A stretch of 64,000 bases of DNA from Abelmoschus esculentus (Eukaryota > Streptophyta > Magnoliopsida > Malvales > Malvaceae). Below the pieces are notes generated by a model. It searched no databases. It was given only the letters and a program-made list of their open reading frames with translations, and was not told the DNA's origin. Location: assembly GCA_035048815.1 (NCBI GenBank), contig JAUCBN010000024.1:9608001-9672000 (forward strand), read 5' to 3'. Positions within the stretch are counted from its first letter, which is position 1. Each line of letters starts with the position of its first letter. Below, in pieces: positions 36,701-47,828 of the stretch. The position numbers were made by a program, and so were the translations under genes.

Positions 36701-36820
36701 ATCCACAGAAGTTCCAGTATATACCAGTTTTCTTTTTTGGACAAAGAAACCACCATAGTGAATGACTAATGTGAATTGGGGAGAATTTTGTTCTACAGAA
36801 TAAAAAAGACAAAGAAACAT
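33743..36820 (-). pseudogene. MULE transposase (MURA/MuDR type), decayed
   Basis: Reading the minus strand from 36820, the domains appear in the family's order. An N-terminal PB1-like domain (QFTLVIHYGGFFV, then DVDEMSMFEVTDM) has an in-frame TAG before MKIYWRVSENPF at 36619. An acidic linker follows, with four E/T-rich repeats around 36420-36290. A MuDR zinc-finger-type domain shows FKVDLIFTTKQILIEAIRMY and YKCLREYKNSNITSKF. The catalytic domain shows GCRPIICLDE near 35420, AEVE-like SSWCWFL near 35290 and LMESVMKLFPNAEHKTCVRH near 35100. SWIM-like GIPCIHVIS lies near 34170. A CCHC knuckle CTKCGGIDHNTRTC lies near 33880. Several stops and frameshifts interrupt it, so it is probably inactive. 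It would bind the TIRs and cut DNA if intact. Confidence 0.9.
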
Positions 36821-37788
36821 TTTAAGTCAACACTACAAGACAAACTTTAAGATATAAAAATAAAATTAATTTTTCAACTAACTAATAAAGTAATATTATA
36901 CCCCACAAACTTGTTTCTTACAACATATTTATTTAACATTCAAAAGTTCCAGATAAAGCAAGCACATACCAGACAAAGTACAACAATATTACTTTTTGAG
37001 CAGATATTGATAAGAATATGTGTAAAAATCACAATCAAATTTCAGTAAGCAATAGTCAAATTAGTATATAACCAAATTTAAGTAAATAATATAATCAAAA
37101 TCTAAAGTTAAACAAATTTAAGTCAAAAATACATAATACATACAGATAATTAAGTTTAATCAAGTTAACCAAATTTAAGTCACAAAATCCTAATCAAATT
37201 TTAAGTATCGAAATTTTATTAAACCCTAATAAAATTTTGATAATCAAGTTTAATCAAATCCTAATCAATTTTTTCATCAGTTAACTCAAATAAAAAGTTT
37301 AATTAAATCCTAATCGATTCTTAAAAAGTTTAAAATTAAAAACTTATCGTATAAGGTTTCACGTTTTTGTCTTCGTCGACGAACTCTACCCATGTCAATG
37401 GCGACTAAAATCAACGCAGAGATAAATTTGCAAGATTTTTCCTGATTTAATGATAACCCAATCGACCGAATCGATCAAAGATGAAGAAAGAATGGAGGAT
37501 TTTTAGGATTCTCTTGAGATTTTTTTTAGGAGTAAATGAAAAAGAAACTTTTGAGATTCTGAAGGTTAAAGAATTTTCAAACGTGGAAAAGAAAAATAAT
37601 GTTAATTGACACATATACACTCTCGTTTGTTTTTAACAGCCACGTCGGATTCACCGTTATTTTTTTAACGACGGGTGGCTAAAATAGGTAGGGTTTTAAA
37701 GTTGGGGTACCTGATTGACGAGTTTGTTAGTTAGGTGGCCAAAATAGGTATCTCCAAATAGTTGGGTGGTCACTGGGGCAGTTTACCC

Positions 37789-39150
37789 TTAAATTTATAT
37801 TAAAATTTAAATATTTGATTTGAATAAAAAAAATAAAATTTAACTAATAAAATATGACTTGCCAACTCTAATAATTCAAAATGTTTTAAATCGATTTAAC
37901 TTGATCGAACAATCAGTGTTTAAGAATGTTCAAACGTTTGGTTCAGTTAATAAGCGAATCGAACTATCTAAAATTAAAATAATTAAATTCTTAAAATTTT
38001 AATCATTAACAGAACCACAATTTTCTTTTAAAATTAATAACTAAATCGAATTAAATTTGATTAATCGATCAATTTTTAAATTAATATAATTTTTAAATAA
38101 TTTTTAATTTTCAATTTAAAATAACATTTAAGTATCAATAAATTGAAAATATATATTATTATAAATATTTATTAGACTTTATTTTTTTATTTGAGTTGGA
38201 CTTAAAATTCATATTAAAATATAATTATTTAAATTTAAAAATCATGAATGGTTGAAATTGTTGAGATTTAGGCTTAAAATTATATATATATATATATATG
38301 CTTTGGATTTAAACGATCAAATGGGCTTTTTAAGCAAAATTTTATAATACGAATTTTGGATCGAAGGTCCTATGTGACATCCGGGTCAAAGGTGTTATAT
38401 TATTATTAAGAAAATATGAGTAATATGAGAGAAAAATTCAACTGCAATAATAATATTAAATAATAAAATTAGAATACTAGACTTAAAAATTAAAGTTTTT
38501 AAATGAGTCATATTCATAATATTTATACATAAAGAAAAATTTTGATAAGAAAAATAAACAAAAAGAACGGTACTGAGTATTTGTTATTAGTCTCAATCTT
38601 ATTGGGTACCCACTGCATATCAGGTTCAGAAAATCAAGATCCAGTATCGGTCCCAATTATAACCGAAACTTAAATTTTAAATTTAATCCTGATCTCACCA
38701 AAATATATTCCGGATAAAAATTTACCGGATCTAACCAAACGGGATAATCAAAATTTTTTCCACCCCTACTATATGTGTCTGTCCAGGTTGAAGTGACCTC
38801 AGTTCAGTGTCTTCCCTGGTGTATGAGTGCAATTATTATGTGTTGTAGTTGTAGACTTGCAGTTTTGATTCAAATTTGAAAAAAAGGGGTTTCAGTTTTA
38901 TTTATTCTTTCACGTAACTCTGCATGGCATTGACCTTGTGTCTTGGTAGCTCAACACCAACAATAACTACAGCGTATTCAAAGCTACCATATCACACCAA
39001 CAAAACCAACCTATGCTTTCAACATCTAACCCAACGGAACCCTCACAGTCTTAAATGGGATTTCAAATTTTAAAATGTCGACTTTGGATACAAAACAAAA
39101 CACATTAAATCTTTGGGGGTAAATGTAACTTCGGTATTTAAAGTGGGGCA
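37789..39150. other. AT-rich spacer
   Basis: Contains a TA microsatellite (38283-38299) and a TE-like end 'tttccacccctactata' near 38755. No gene recognised. Confidence 0.5.
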
Positions 39151-39194
39151 AAATCGTCTACCCTTCCTCCATACCTTTATTTATGCCTCCACTT

Positions 39195-39330
39195 CAAATT
39201 AGAGAGTTTAGGATTTAGGGTTTTAGTTTAAGGGTTTTGGTTAGGGTTTAGGGAATTAGAGGTAGAGTGTATGTTTTAGGGTATAGGGTTTAGGGTTTAG
39301 GATATAAAAAATAAGGGTTAGAGTTTAAAA
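39195..39330 (-). repeat. Degenerate telomere-like (TTTAGGG)n block
   Basis: Irregular TTTAGGG, TTTAGG and TTAGGG-like units occur here, opposite in orientation to the blocks at 10340 and 58150. Flanking 'tgcctcc' (left) and 'ggaggca' (right) suggest an inverted-repeat element, but no GAGAAATTATT ends were found, so it is not clearly family B. Confidence 0.6.
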
Positions 39331-39418
39331 TTCAATTTTTTAGTAAATTTTTAAAGGAGGCACAAAAAAGAAACGAAAGATTTTTCTCTTTAAATTAGGG
39401 ATTTATGTACTACATGGA

Positions 39419-39941
39419 GGAGTGAGCAAAACTTAATTCAATTAAAAATAAAACTTTTGATTTATAATATCATAAATTTGATTTAAAAAAATTTAAAATA
39501 AAATTTGAGTATTAATAAAATAAAAACTCGAATAACTCAAAAATTTTAATAATTAATGTATTAGTTTTTAAGTTCTAACTGAGTCTCTCAATTTTGTTTT
39601 ATATGTATCACATATTAAAAAAATATGAAGATTTATATGTGTATTGTATATAGTTATAGAAAGTTGTTTAAATTGTAATTAATTACTATCATAACATTAT
39701 AAATGTTTACGTTCAAATTTAAATAAAAACTGAAACAACTCAATTTAACTCAAATTTTATTGATTCAACTCAAGAAAAAAATTAATATAAGACTCGTAAT
39801 CTCAACTGACTCGAATTTAAAATCATTTTTTATAATCCTAACTTTGTCAAAAGAATTAACCATTTGTATTAAATTGGTCCATTTAATAATAGAAGAAATA
39901 TTCCCTAGCTAGGGCTCGACTCGGCTCGTTATCACCCCTAG
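39419..39941. mobile_element. Probable hAT-like MITE remnant
   Basis: Left end 'ggagtgagcaaaact', right end 'gttatcacccct'. The interior has repeated 'aactcaa' and 'actcgaa' motifs like other plant MITEs with CACCCCT ends. No clear target duplication. Confidence 0.45.
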
Positions 39942-39949
39942 TTGGACAA

Positions 39950-40310
39950 GCTATTAAGACTAGAATAGTACAATGAGAATTTCATGTCGATACTATGTGT
40001 CTACTCTGTGGTGAGGGAATGAAAACAAGAGATCATCTGTTTGAGAATTGTAGTTATGCATTAAACTCGTGGGACAAAATCTTGCAGGAATGAGGTTGAG
40101 AATGTATACATTATTATTGGACCGAGATTTTTGGATGAATTAAATTAACCGGCAAGGGTAAGTCTAAGAAGGTAACTACTATACAACTTGTTTAAAGAGG
40201 TTTGATCTACTAATTGTGGTGTGAACGAAATAGTAGATTATATGGTAAGAGACCTAATTCAGTGGAATACATTCTTAACATTATTAAATTGGATGTAAGG
40301 TGAAAGCTTT
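39950..40310 (+). pseudogene. LINE (L1-type) 3' fragment, reverse-transcriptase zinc-binding region
   Basis: Translation gives a degenerate zf-RVT segment: CLLCGEGMKTRDHLFENC, then a region ending WCERNSRLYGKR and SVEYILNIIKLDV. These are signatures of the C-terminus of plant LINE polyproteins. The 5' part is absent, as is usual for truncated LINE insertions. Confidence 0.85.
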
Positions 40311-41255
40311 TTGATAGGTATAATGTTTAGATTTTAATACTTTGTATAGATTTTTTTGTTAAGTATTGACATGTTTGTATCGTTAGTTAATATTATTAAG
40401 TTTATTCGTGTTTCTTAGATTAAATAAAATTTTATTTATCTAAAAAATAATCGAATAAATATTTTAAACCAAGAGTGGGTTTCAATCGGGAAGTCAACAT
40501 CAGCAAACTAAATTGTAGAGTTGGATGAACCAACCCAATCCCTTTCAAGCAAAGTTAGAAAAATAAACCCGAAGCATGGCATAGAGGGGAAGTTTGTGTT
40601 TGTATGTTGAACAAATGGAAGGGGTGATGATATCAACAATTATGACATCTTCACTGAAACTCAAATGTCATTTTCCTGTGTTAGTTATCAGTTAAGAGAA
40701 CAACAAAAATGGTCTGATTTGTTTGTTGCTTTCATGTCTTAATTATGAACATGTTACTTTTGAGTCAATTAAAATTCAAATCAATTTTGATTCAAGTTAT
40801 GAAATTTAGACTATCATATTTAAATGACTGAACAGCCCCGCCGTTTATAGTATTCCATTTCGATGTTGCCCGAGAGACAAAGGCATCCTTTTACATTATC
40901 CATAGAATTCATCACAGTGCGGTTGCCTGGAACCAACCGTTTTTTCTTTCTAAGAATTTTCAGCTAACTAAATTTATTTTCTGTACCCTATTTTATAATT
41001 TATACCACGAAGGACAAAAAAAAAAAAAAATGAAACTTTACCTTTAAGCATAGCAAAATTGAAAAAAAAGGCTCTCCCTGTCATGTCTATGAGCAGGCCT
41101 CAGTAATCATCACCAGCTTTACTCCCCACGTATAAGAACACAAAGCTTCTGCCTTTTTCTGTCACATAAAAAGAAAAACCACACCAAATTTATCTGTTAT
41201 TTTTTGTTACCTACTTCCATTTTACCTCCATTGAAGCAGACATGTGGGCAACCTT
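40311..41255 (+). promoter_or_regulatory. Upstream region of the RopGEF gene
   Basis: No gene in this stretch. The last 250 bp before the start are less AT-rich and hold the presumed promoter and 5' UTR. An out-of-frame ATG at 41242 opens a 17-codon uORF that ends at 41295, overlapping the main start. Confidence 0.5.
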
Positions 41256-41295
41256 ATGGTTATGGATGGAGCTTTCACCAACCATGAGCAAATAG
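41242..41295 (+). promoter_or_regulatory. uORF overlapping the RopGEF start codon
   Basis: ATG 41242 reads MWATLWLWMELSPTMSK and then TAG 41293-41295. It begins 14 bases upstream of the in-frame ATG (41256) and ends 40 bases past it. Overlapping uORFs usually reduce translation of the main frame. Whether the transcript includes 41242 is not known. Confidence 0.5.
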
Positions 41296-44045
41296 GGTCC
41301 ACCAAACAGAAACAACAACATTACCAGTTCAAGCTTCATATGCCTGTGCCAAAACTAAAATCTAAGAGCTTTTGGGTTTCGAAATCTTTCAGAAGCTTGT
41401 GTTACAAAGCTATCGGGTCTAATGTTTGTTGCACCCAAAGGTTTGAGTATAGTGGTATTATAGTTAACAACTCTGTCTTTTGTCCTTCACCCTGTCCCTC
41501 TGAAGAACATCAAGCTGAAATGGAGTGTTTGGCTGAGAAAGATGGAAGCTTTGAAGAGAATGGGGTTCAAATGGGGGCATTTTCCGAGTTGCTAGTTGAA
41601 AACGAAGGTCGTGAAAGCGGCTCAAGTTCTGTTTTTTTAACGTCTGAAACAACAGTTCATGAGGAGGAACACAGTCACAGTAGTTCCGAGGGTGGGTCAG
41701 TTTCATCACCTTCATTAGGATGGCCTGTAAAGGAAAATGCTGGGGTAGAAGACTGTACCAGTACTAATTGTAGTGAAGATGAAGTGAAAACCCCATTGGA
41801 TAATAGGAAATTAGAGAAACAAGGGTTCACAATTTCAGGTACTGTTATTGATTATATATGATTATTATGTCTCTCCATTTCCTTGCTTGAACCATTTGTT
41901 TTCATTTGTTTGGTTGATGGGGTTATAGAGATTGAGTTGATGAAGGAAAGATTTGCAAAATTGTTGCTTGGAGAAGATATGTCTGGCTGTGGAAATGGTG
42001 TTTGCACAGCCTTGGCTATTTCAAATGCCATAACCAATCTTTGTGGTATGAATTTATGATAGTTTTCATCATTTTTTTTACTATTTTTCTATGTGGCCAT
42101 TTGTTTCTTATTTTATGTTGGTTAATTGCCATTGGCCTCTTTGTTTGATGGTTATTTCCCATTGACCTCCATTTTGAAGCTACCTTATTTGGGCAAATAT
42201 GGAGGTTAGAACCAGTTCCTCCTGAGAAGAAAACAATGTGGCGACGAGAGATGGAATGGCTTCTTTCCGTTAGTGATCACATTGTTGAGTTGATACCTTC
42301 GTGGCAGACATTCCCAGACGGAAGCAAGCTCGAGGTAAAACTGTCGAAAATTTCCCTATAAACATCTCCAGGATTTGAAAATGTGACATTAGGCCAGTGT
42401 TTGAGTTCTAGGGAACAAGTTCTATCCAATGGAAGATTTGTAGCTTAAAATTCCGAATGCCATTGGTGATGAAATACTCCCTGAGAAACTTATATATTCA
42501 AGAAGAAAAGCTGCTAAAAAGTTCTATAATTGTATAATGTATAGTCTAAATATGTTGGTATATTATTCGCGCTATTTTACATCGATATGGTTCTTGTTAT
42601 GATTGCAGGTCATGACTTGCAGGCCTCGTTCCGATCTTTACATTAATCTCCCGGCTTTAAGAAAATTGGACAACATGCTTCTTGTAAGATCCACTGACTT
42701 TTATAACAATGCACGTATCATTCTGGTTGGAGAGTTGTTTTTTAAATATAACATTATTACAGGAGATATTAGATAGTTTTACCGATACAGAGTTCTGGTA
42801 TGTCGACCAAGGGATTCTAGCCCCAGAGGCTGATGGATCAACCTCTTTCCGAAAATCCCTTCAGCGACAAGAGGAAAAATGGTGGCTCCCCGTGTCTCGA
42901 GTGGCGCCAGGGGGACTCCATGTAAATTCAAGGAAGCAGTTGCAGCATAAACGTGACTGTACAAACCAGATCCTAAAGGCTGCCATGGCAATCAACAGTA
43001 TTACTCTAGCTGACATGGATATCCCTGAATCATATTTGGAATCTCTTCCAAAGGTAAGATAATGAATAAATACTAGGCATTATTCATTCTAGAAAGTTCT
43101 TGTTAAATTTTTGGTACAAACTTGTTTCAGAATAGTAGAGCGAGCCTAGGTGATCTCATATATCGCTATATTTCATCGGATATGTTCACACCTGAATGCC
43201 TTCTTGATTGCCTTGATATATCATCTGAGCACCAAGCTATAGAGATTTCCAATCGAGTGGAGGCCTCAATATATTTATGGCGCAAAAAATGAAACTCCAA
43301 ACCTGTCGGCACAACCCGATCCAGTTCAAAGTCGTCATGGGATTTGGTCAAGGACCTAATGGTTGATGCTGAAAAGAGAGAGATACTTGCTGATCGAGCA
43401 GAGAGTCTCCTGCTTTGCTTGAGGCAACGTTTCCCTGGACTTCCCCAGACCACTTTAGATATGAACAAAATTCAGTATAACAAGGTTTGTGTCAATATTT
43501 CCAGTTTGTGTTATGTTCTTATGAATTTTTTTATTACACAATTCATGCTGATGAATGGACATTATGGTGATTCTTAGGATGTTGGGAAATCCATTTTGGA
43601 GAGCTACTCGAGAGTTTTGGAGAGCCTTGCATTCAACATTGTCGCTCGTATTGATGATGTGCTCTATGTAGATGACTTGACCAAGCATTCGGATCAGTTC
43701 TCTTCGTCCAGGATTGGTGTTATTGGTCAGAAGAGTCTTTCGATACCATACTCAGTGCCCTTCCCTAGCACTCCTTATAGAACAGCTTTTTCGACCCCAA
43801 ACTTTTCACCTGCACCCCTATCTACTCCTGCCAAGGGTGATAGATCACCGTTTCTCTCAAGCAGCAAAGCTCCTCATCGTGGGATGAATGTAGCAAAGGT
43901 CTTAACCGATTATCTTAGTATCGATTTAAAACCGAAGGAATCCAGTAATCCAAATAAAGGAACTGAATCCAGTTCCAACGTAGAACCTTCAAAAGAGGCA
44001 GTGAGCTTACCAAAATTGGAGCCAGTTTCAGAGAAAGAGCCCTGA
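41256..44045 (+). CDS. ROPGEF: RopGEF (PRONE-domain Rho-of-plants exchange factor), seven exons, with in-frame TGA
   Basis: Exons: 41256-41838, 41929-42045, 42180-42334, 42609-42683, 42763-43053, 43131-43484, 43578-44045, all with GT-AG introns and consistent phase. The first ~190 codons are a variable serine-rich N-terminus. PRONE follows: ELMKERFAKLLLGEDMSG, LFGQIWRLEPVP, MWRREMEWLLSV, ALRKLDNMLLEILDSF, FWYVDQG, then EEKWWLPVSRVAPGGL and DDVLYVDDLTKHSDQ. RopGEFs load GTP on ROP GTPases at the plasma membrane, downstream of receptor kinases, in polar growth and hormone signalling. The long N-terminus suggests the RopGEF5/7 group (from memory). Odd: TGA at 43290-43292 (codon 461), within PRONE after ASIYLWRKK. 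The frame continues normally after it. This is a recent nonsense mutation or a sequence error; if real, the product is truncated. Confidence 0.9.
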
Positions 44046-44597
44046 TGCTGCACACCATGAGCCAATTTTATTTTTATTTTCACTTTGTTTTAAATTCGGT
44101 AGGAATAGGAAGATGCTTGAGAATGACTAACATTCACACTGTTATTGTAAATGATAAATAAGTTGAGTGATTCATGCTTTCTCAAGGCATCATTTATGGT
44201 CTCAAAGTGGATCATGGCTGAACATTCTCCGGATCAAATTTAGAATAGAAAAGGCCAAGCTATCTGCCACATGTCTATAAACTTCAAAAAGAAACTTTCT
44301 TTTTTAGTATCTTCCATGTTCGTTTTACTGTTGATTACACGTTGCAACGAAGAAAAGGTAGTTTGATTGGAGCAAGCACTGTACTATGTTGTTGGCAGAG
44401 TTCTAGAAAATGGCAAGCCGATGAGAGGATTACAAATGGAGACACAATTTGATATATGACAGAACTAAAAAACAAGGAGTGTTTTAAATCAAAGTGCTGC
44501 CATTATAAAATTGTCTCTTCTTATAGTGCTACCTCCATTAGGACCATTACACCATTAGTGCCCGGGTGTGTCATTCCATTTCATGCTCAAGTTTCAG
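44046..44597 (+). promoter_or_regulatory. RopGEF 3' UTR and LTP upstream region
   Basis: The first part, to about 44170, should be the RopGEF 3' UTR ('attgtaaatgataaataag'). From about 44480 to 44630 the sequence matches 46345-46490, the upstream region of the LTP pseudogene. Confidence 0.5.
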
Positions 44598-44605
44598 TAT
44601 AAATA
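44598..44605 (+). promoter_or_regulatory. TATA box of the LTP gene
   Basis: TATAAATA lies 92 bases before the ATG at 44690, a normal spacing for a plant core promoter with a 5' UTR of about 60 bases. The same motif is preserved at 46453-46460 in the decayed copy. Confidence 0.8.
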
Positions 44606-44689
44606 CCCCATCTCGAATGGGCGATCTGCATTCAGATTTCAGGGTCAGGTTCAGCTGAGTTTTCTACGATTTGTTCAGACAAGAGAAAA

Positions 44690-45125
44690 ATGGCAGCTGC
44701 ATTGAAACTTATGTGTGTCATGGGATTGATTGTGCTGGTTAGCATTTTGGAGATAGCAAATGTTGATGCAGCAGGGGAATGTGGAAAATCATCTCCTGAT
44801 AATGAGGCAATGAAGCTAGCCCCATGTTCTGAAGCAGCACAAGACGCGAAAGCTCCTGTTCCAGCCGCTTGCTGTGACCAGGTGAAGAAAATGGGCCAAA
44901 ATCCAAGCTGTCTCTGCGCCGTCTTGCTCTCCAACACTGCTAAAGCATCCGGAATTAAACTTGAAAACGCCATAACCATCCCTAAACGCTGCAACTTTGC
45001 CAACCGTCCCGTCGGTTACAAATGCGGACGTGAGTCGTTATTTTCCACTGCTCCATTTTTTTAGTCTTCCCTTTCCAATTTGTCACATTATTACTGTTTG
45101 TTTTGCAGCTTATACACTTCCTTGA
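44690..45125 (+). CDS. Non-specific lipid-transfer protein, eight-cysteine type
   Basis: Two exons, 44690-45029 and 45109-45125, with a GT-AG intron, encode 118 residues. The first ~27 residues (MAAALKLMCVMGLIVLVSIL and on to DAA) form a signal peptide, so the product is secreted. The mature part has the eight-cysteine motif in the LTP order C-C-CC-CXC-C-C: ECG, APC, ACC, SCLC, KRC, KCG. It ends KCGPYTLP; without splicing the frame would run on to an unrelated tail at 45064, so the intron is well supported. Such proteins bind lipids in the cell wall or apoplast in cuticle formation or defence signalling. The exact subclass is uncertain; it resembles the small DIR1-like/At5g55450-type group from memory. 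A decayed tandem duplicate follows. Confidence 0.92.
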
Positions 45126-46340
45126 AGTGGAAATTCTGGGGACTGGAGAACTGATATAAAAATGCTATGTAGCTTAAGCTTACGTTTGTCTGAATAAAAA
45201 GCTTAAAGCCTTGTTTATATTATTATAGTTTACCGTCCCTGTTTATGCCTTTTTATCATCTTTTAATTGCCATGAATCAAAACTGTGTCAACATGCGTGG
45301 ATCCACAACCAGTGATAATATAACATGAAAATGCTAATAAACTTTTATAAAAATAATCAGAAATGACCATTTGTAGTCAAATGATTAGATGGATTACTAA
45401 CCAAAACGTCACGAGTCACATATCAAATCATGAAGTATTCAAAGACACTTGAATCAAAACGTCATGAGTCACATATCAAATCAATCGTTTGAGAAATCAA
45501 CTAGTGACTTAATTGCCAAAGATGTAATATTTAGAGGTGATGTATTCAAATACACTTGAATGTAATTATTTTCGTAAAACCAGACCATTGTTATTAATTT
45601 ACAAAATCCAAACTTTATAGTTCTGATCATATATTATCGAGTGAGATAGTCACTTGATTAGTGACGGAGTTAAAAATCAAAAGTAAAAAAATATGCAATT
45701 AGTTATAAAATAATAAAAGATAATTAAAGTTTAAATAAATCAGAAATCTAAATAAAAATATTTGAAGGGCCTCAGCAAGAGAAAAAGTGACTGTCCATTT
45801 AAGTACAACCCAGAGAGCCATGTTAGATTCAGATGCCAACGGCCTGTTATCCTTCCACTGCCAAGAGAGGAGAGTTTTCGTTGTTCTGTGAAACCAGCCT
45901 CACGCTATGCCTCTCGCTCTAGGAGCCCATGTGACTCGAACTTTCGGACATGTCACATAGCACAACTCTTGGCTTGGAACGGGCAGGCCTGAAGCTAGAC
46001 ACCATGAATCCCACTCATTGGATCGAACCAAAGTCAAACCACCCTAATGCCCCCACTTAGGTTACAAGTAAGAGTTACCCTACTCGGCAAAAGATTTACG
46101 CCTTAATCTTTTATTTAAATAGCTTCTACATAAGAGGAATTACCGATGTGGGATTGCTTCCAGTTGCTTTTATATTCATCTTGTCGACAAGTTCCAATTG
46201 GATCCGAGATATTAATGAACACTTTACCTAATCTGGCTTTCCAACCCCCAATTCTCTAACATCAAAGCTTGGCTTCTTCCTTTTTTTGCTTTCTTAACTT
46301 GTTATTTTAAACCATGGAGTAGTTTTTTTAAAGCACGAAC
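45126..46340. other. Spacer between LTP gene and its pseudogene
   Basis: 3' UTR to about 45215, then AT-rich DNA. A 28-bp unit 'aaaacgtca-gagtcacatatc' is repeated near 45402 and 45452. A GC-rich segment 45775-46180 (for example 'cctcacgctatgcctctcgctc' broken by short motifs) is unlike the surroundings. It might be a short non-coding retroelement, but I cannot name it. Confidence 0.4.
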
Positions 46341-46344
46341 TGAT

Positions 46345-46760
46345 GCATCTAATCAGAGTGCTACAATTATAAAATTGTCACTTCTTACAGTGCCACCTCC
46401 GTTCTACCATCGTTGGCTTTGGATGTAATTCCATTTCATGCTCGAGTTTCAGTATAAATACCTCCTAAGACCAGGCAATCTGAATGAAGGTTTCAGGGTC
46501 AGCTTCAGCTGAGTGTTATAGGATTTCTTCAGATAAGAGAAAAATGGCAGCTGCATTGAAACTTGTGTGTTGAACTGTTGATTGTACTTGTTAGCATTTT
46601 GGAGATAGGGAAGGTTAATGCAGCAGGGGTGTGGGAAATCATCTGCTGATAATGAGGCAAAGACGCTTGCTCCGGTTTCAGCCGGAAAATCGGCCAAAAA
46701 CCGACGTTTTGATTTCGAACACTGCTAAATCATCCGGAATTGAGCCTTAGATCAACCTTT
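46345..46760 (+). pseudogene. Decayed tandem duplicate of the LTP gene with preserved promoter
   Basis: The upstream region (46345-46490), TATA box (46453) and start (ATG 46544) match the intact LTP gene, with an offset of 1854-1855 bp. The coding part opens MAAALKLVC and then TGA at 46571-46573 after a frameshift. Later segments ('gaaatcatctgctgataatgaggcaaag', as separate matches; 'aacactgctaaatcatccgg') are recognisable, but large parts encoding the central cysteines are deleted. Translation cannot give an LTP, though transcription is possible. Confidence 0.9.
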
Positions 46761-47828
46761 GAATAAAAATAAGAAGCAAATTGTGGTTGCGTAATATTTG
46801 TCCTGAACCTGTTTCTTTAGCGACCAAGAACTTTGTTTAACGGCCATTTCAAAGCATTTGTCCCACAAATAGATCGATAGAGACTGCTTTTAATCTAAGG
46901 GTCGTCATTGAAAAGGCAGTTTGTGGACAAAACTATTGGATGGTTGTCAAGATAATTATGTATCTGGGCCATAGCAATTGAAGCTTGTCTTTAACCTTTA
47001 ATGGTGCGTGTCGTCTTTAGAGACCATCTGCGAGTGTCATGAATTGGAAAGGTGGGGCTTTCAGTGTTTCAGGTAACCTCAAACATAGTTTTAAAGGAAA
47101 GATATGTTCTGGCAGAGTCATTCTTTTGACTTGTTTAAAGCAAAACTAAAACTTTATTTCATGTCCTTTGGATTGTAAATGAAGGATCCAAAGAAGCTAA
47201 GAAAATCATGACAAGACTTGGACAACAAGATAAAGATTATTCCTATCCAAAACCAAAAGCAAAATCTCTTATTGGTTAAAGGTTTAAAGCAGAGAGAGAA
47301 TTCATCCATGGATGATATATTACTCAAGCAAAAGCAGTACTTTCATTATAATACGATACTATAAACTATAAAGTCATTTAAGCATATATACTTTACAGTA
47401 AACAAAGGTGACCAGATAACTATGTATATTTGTTTGGCTCCAGAAAGTAATACCGGCAAGCGGCTGCAACGTTTTGATTACCAAGTCCACCTCCCGCATG
47501 TATAACCCGAGATGGATTAAACTGCTATCTATATGTTCCCATGTACCTGCTAAGGGTAGATTCAACAAACAAAGATGCTATATTATCAGGAAAATGAAAA
47601 AGGGTATTGGTGAAGTCATTTTACTTTCTGTCTGTGAGGCGTGTACTAGGGCCAGAAAGGATGAGGCTAGTGGGATAAGATAATAATCAATTGATCAAAC
47701 TTTATGATAAAACGTATTAATCGTGATATGAATCGCATGATGTGATCGATATAAAATTCGAGTGACTATATGGATATCTGAGTAATGGTACCTTGATATG
47801 ACTATGTTGACGGGCAAACAACAAAGTC
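46761..47828. other. Spacer and 3' flank of the SIS-like gene
   Basis: No convincing coding frame. The part nearest 47828 should be the 3' UTR of the minus-strand gene. Confidence 0.45.

Larger units (their letters stand above)
32627..37788. mobile_element. Mutator-like element (MULE), 5.16 kb, with long TIRs
   Basis: The ends are GGTTAAGCTACCCCAGTGAC and, inverted on the right, GGGTAAACTGCCCCAGTGAC. The terminal inverted repeats extend about 165 bp and share 'aaccctacctattttg' and 'gtggctgttaaaaa'. A perfect 9-bp target duplication TTAAATTTA flanks the element (32618-32626 and 37789-37797). Inside, on the minus strand, is a decayed MURA-type transposase gene. The left TIR contains a tandem duplication that the right TIR lacks. 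Confidence 0.95.

Noticed and set aside
44632..45003. 123-codon minus-strand frame
   Set aside because: Antisense shadow of the lipid-transfer protein exon.
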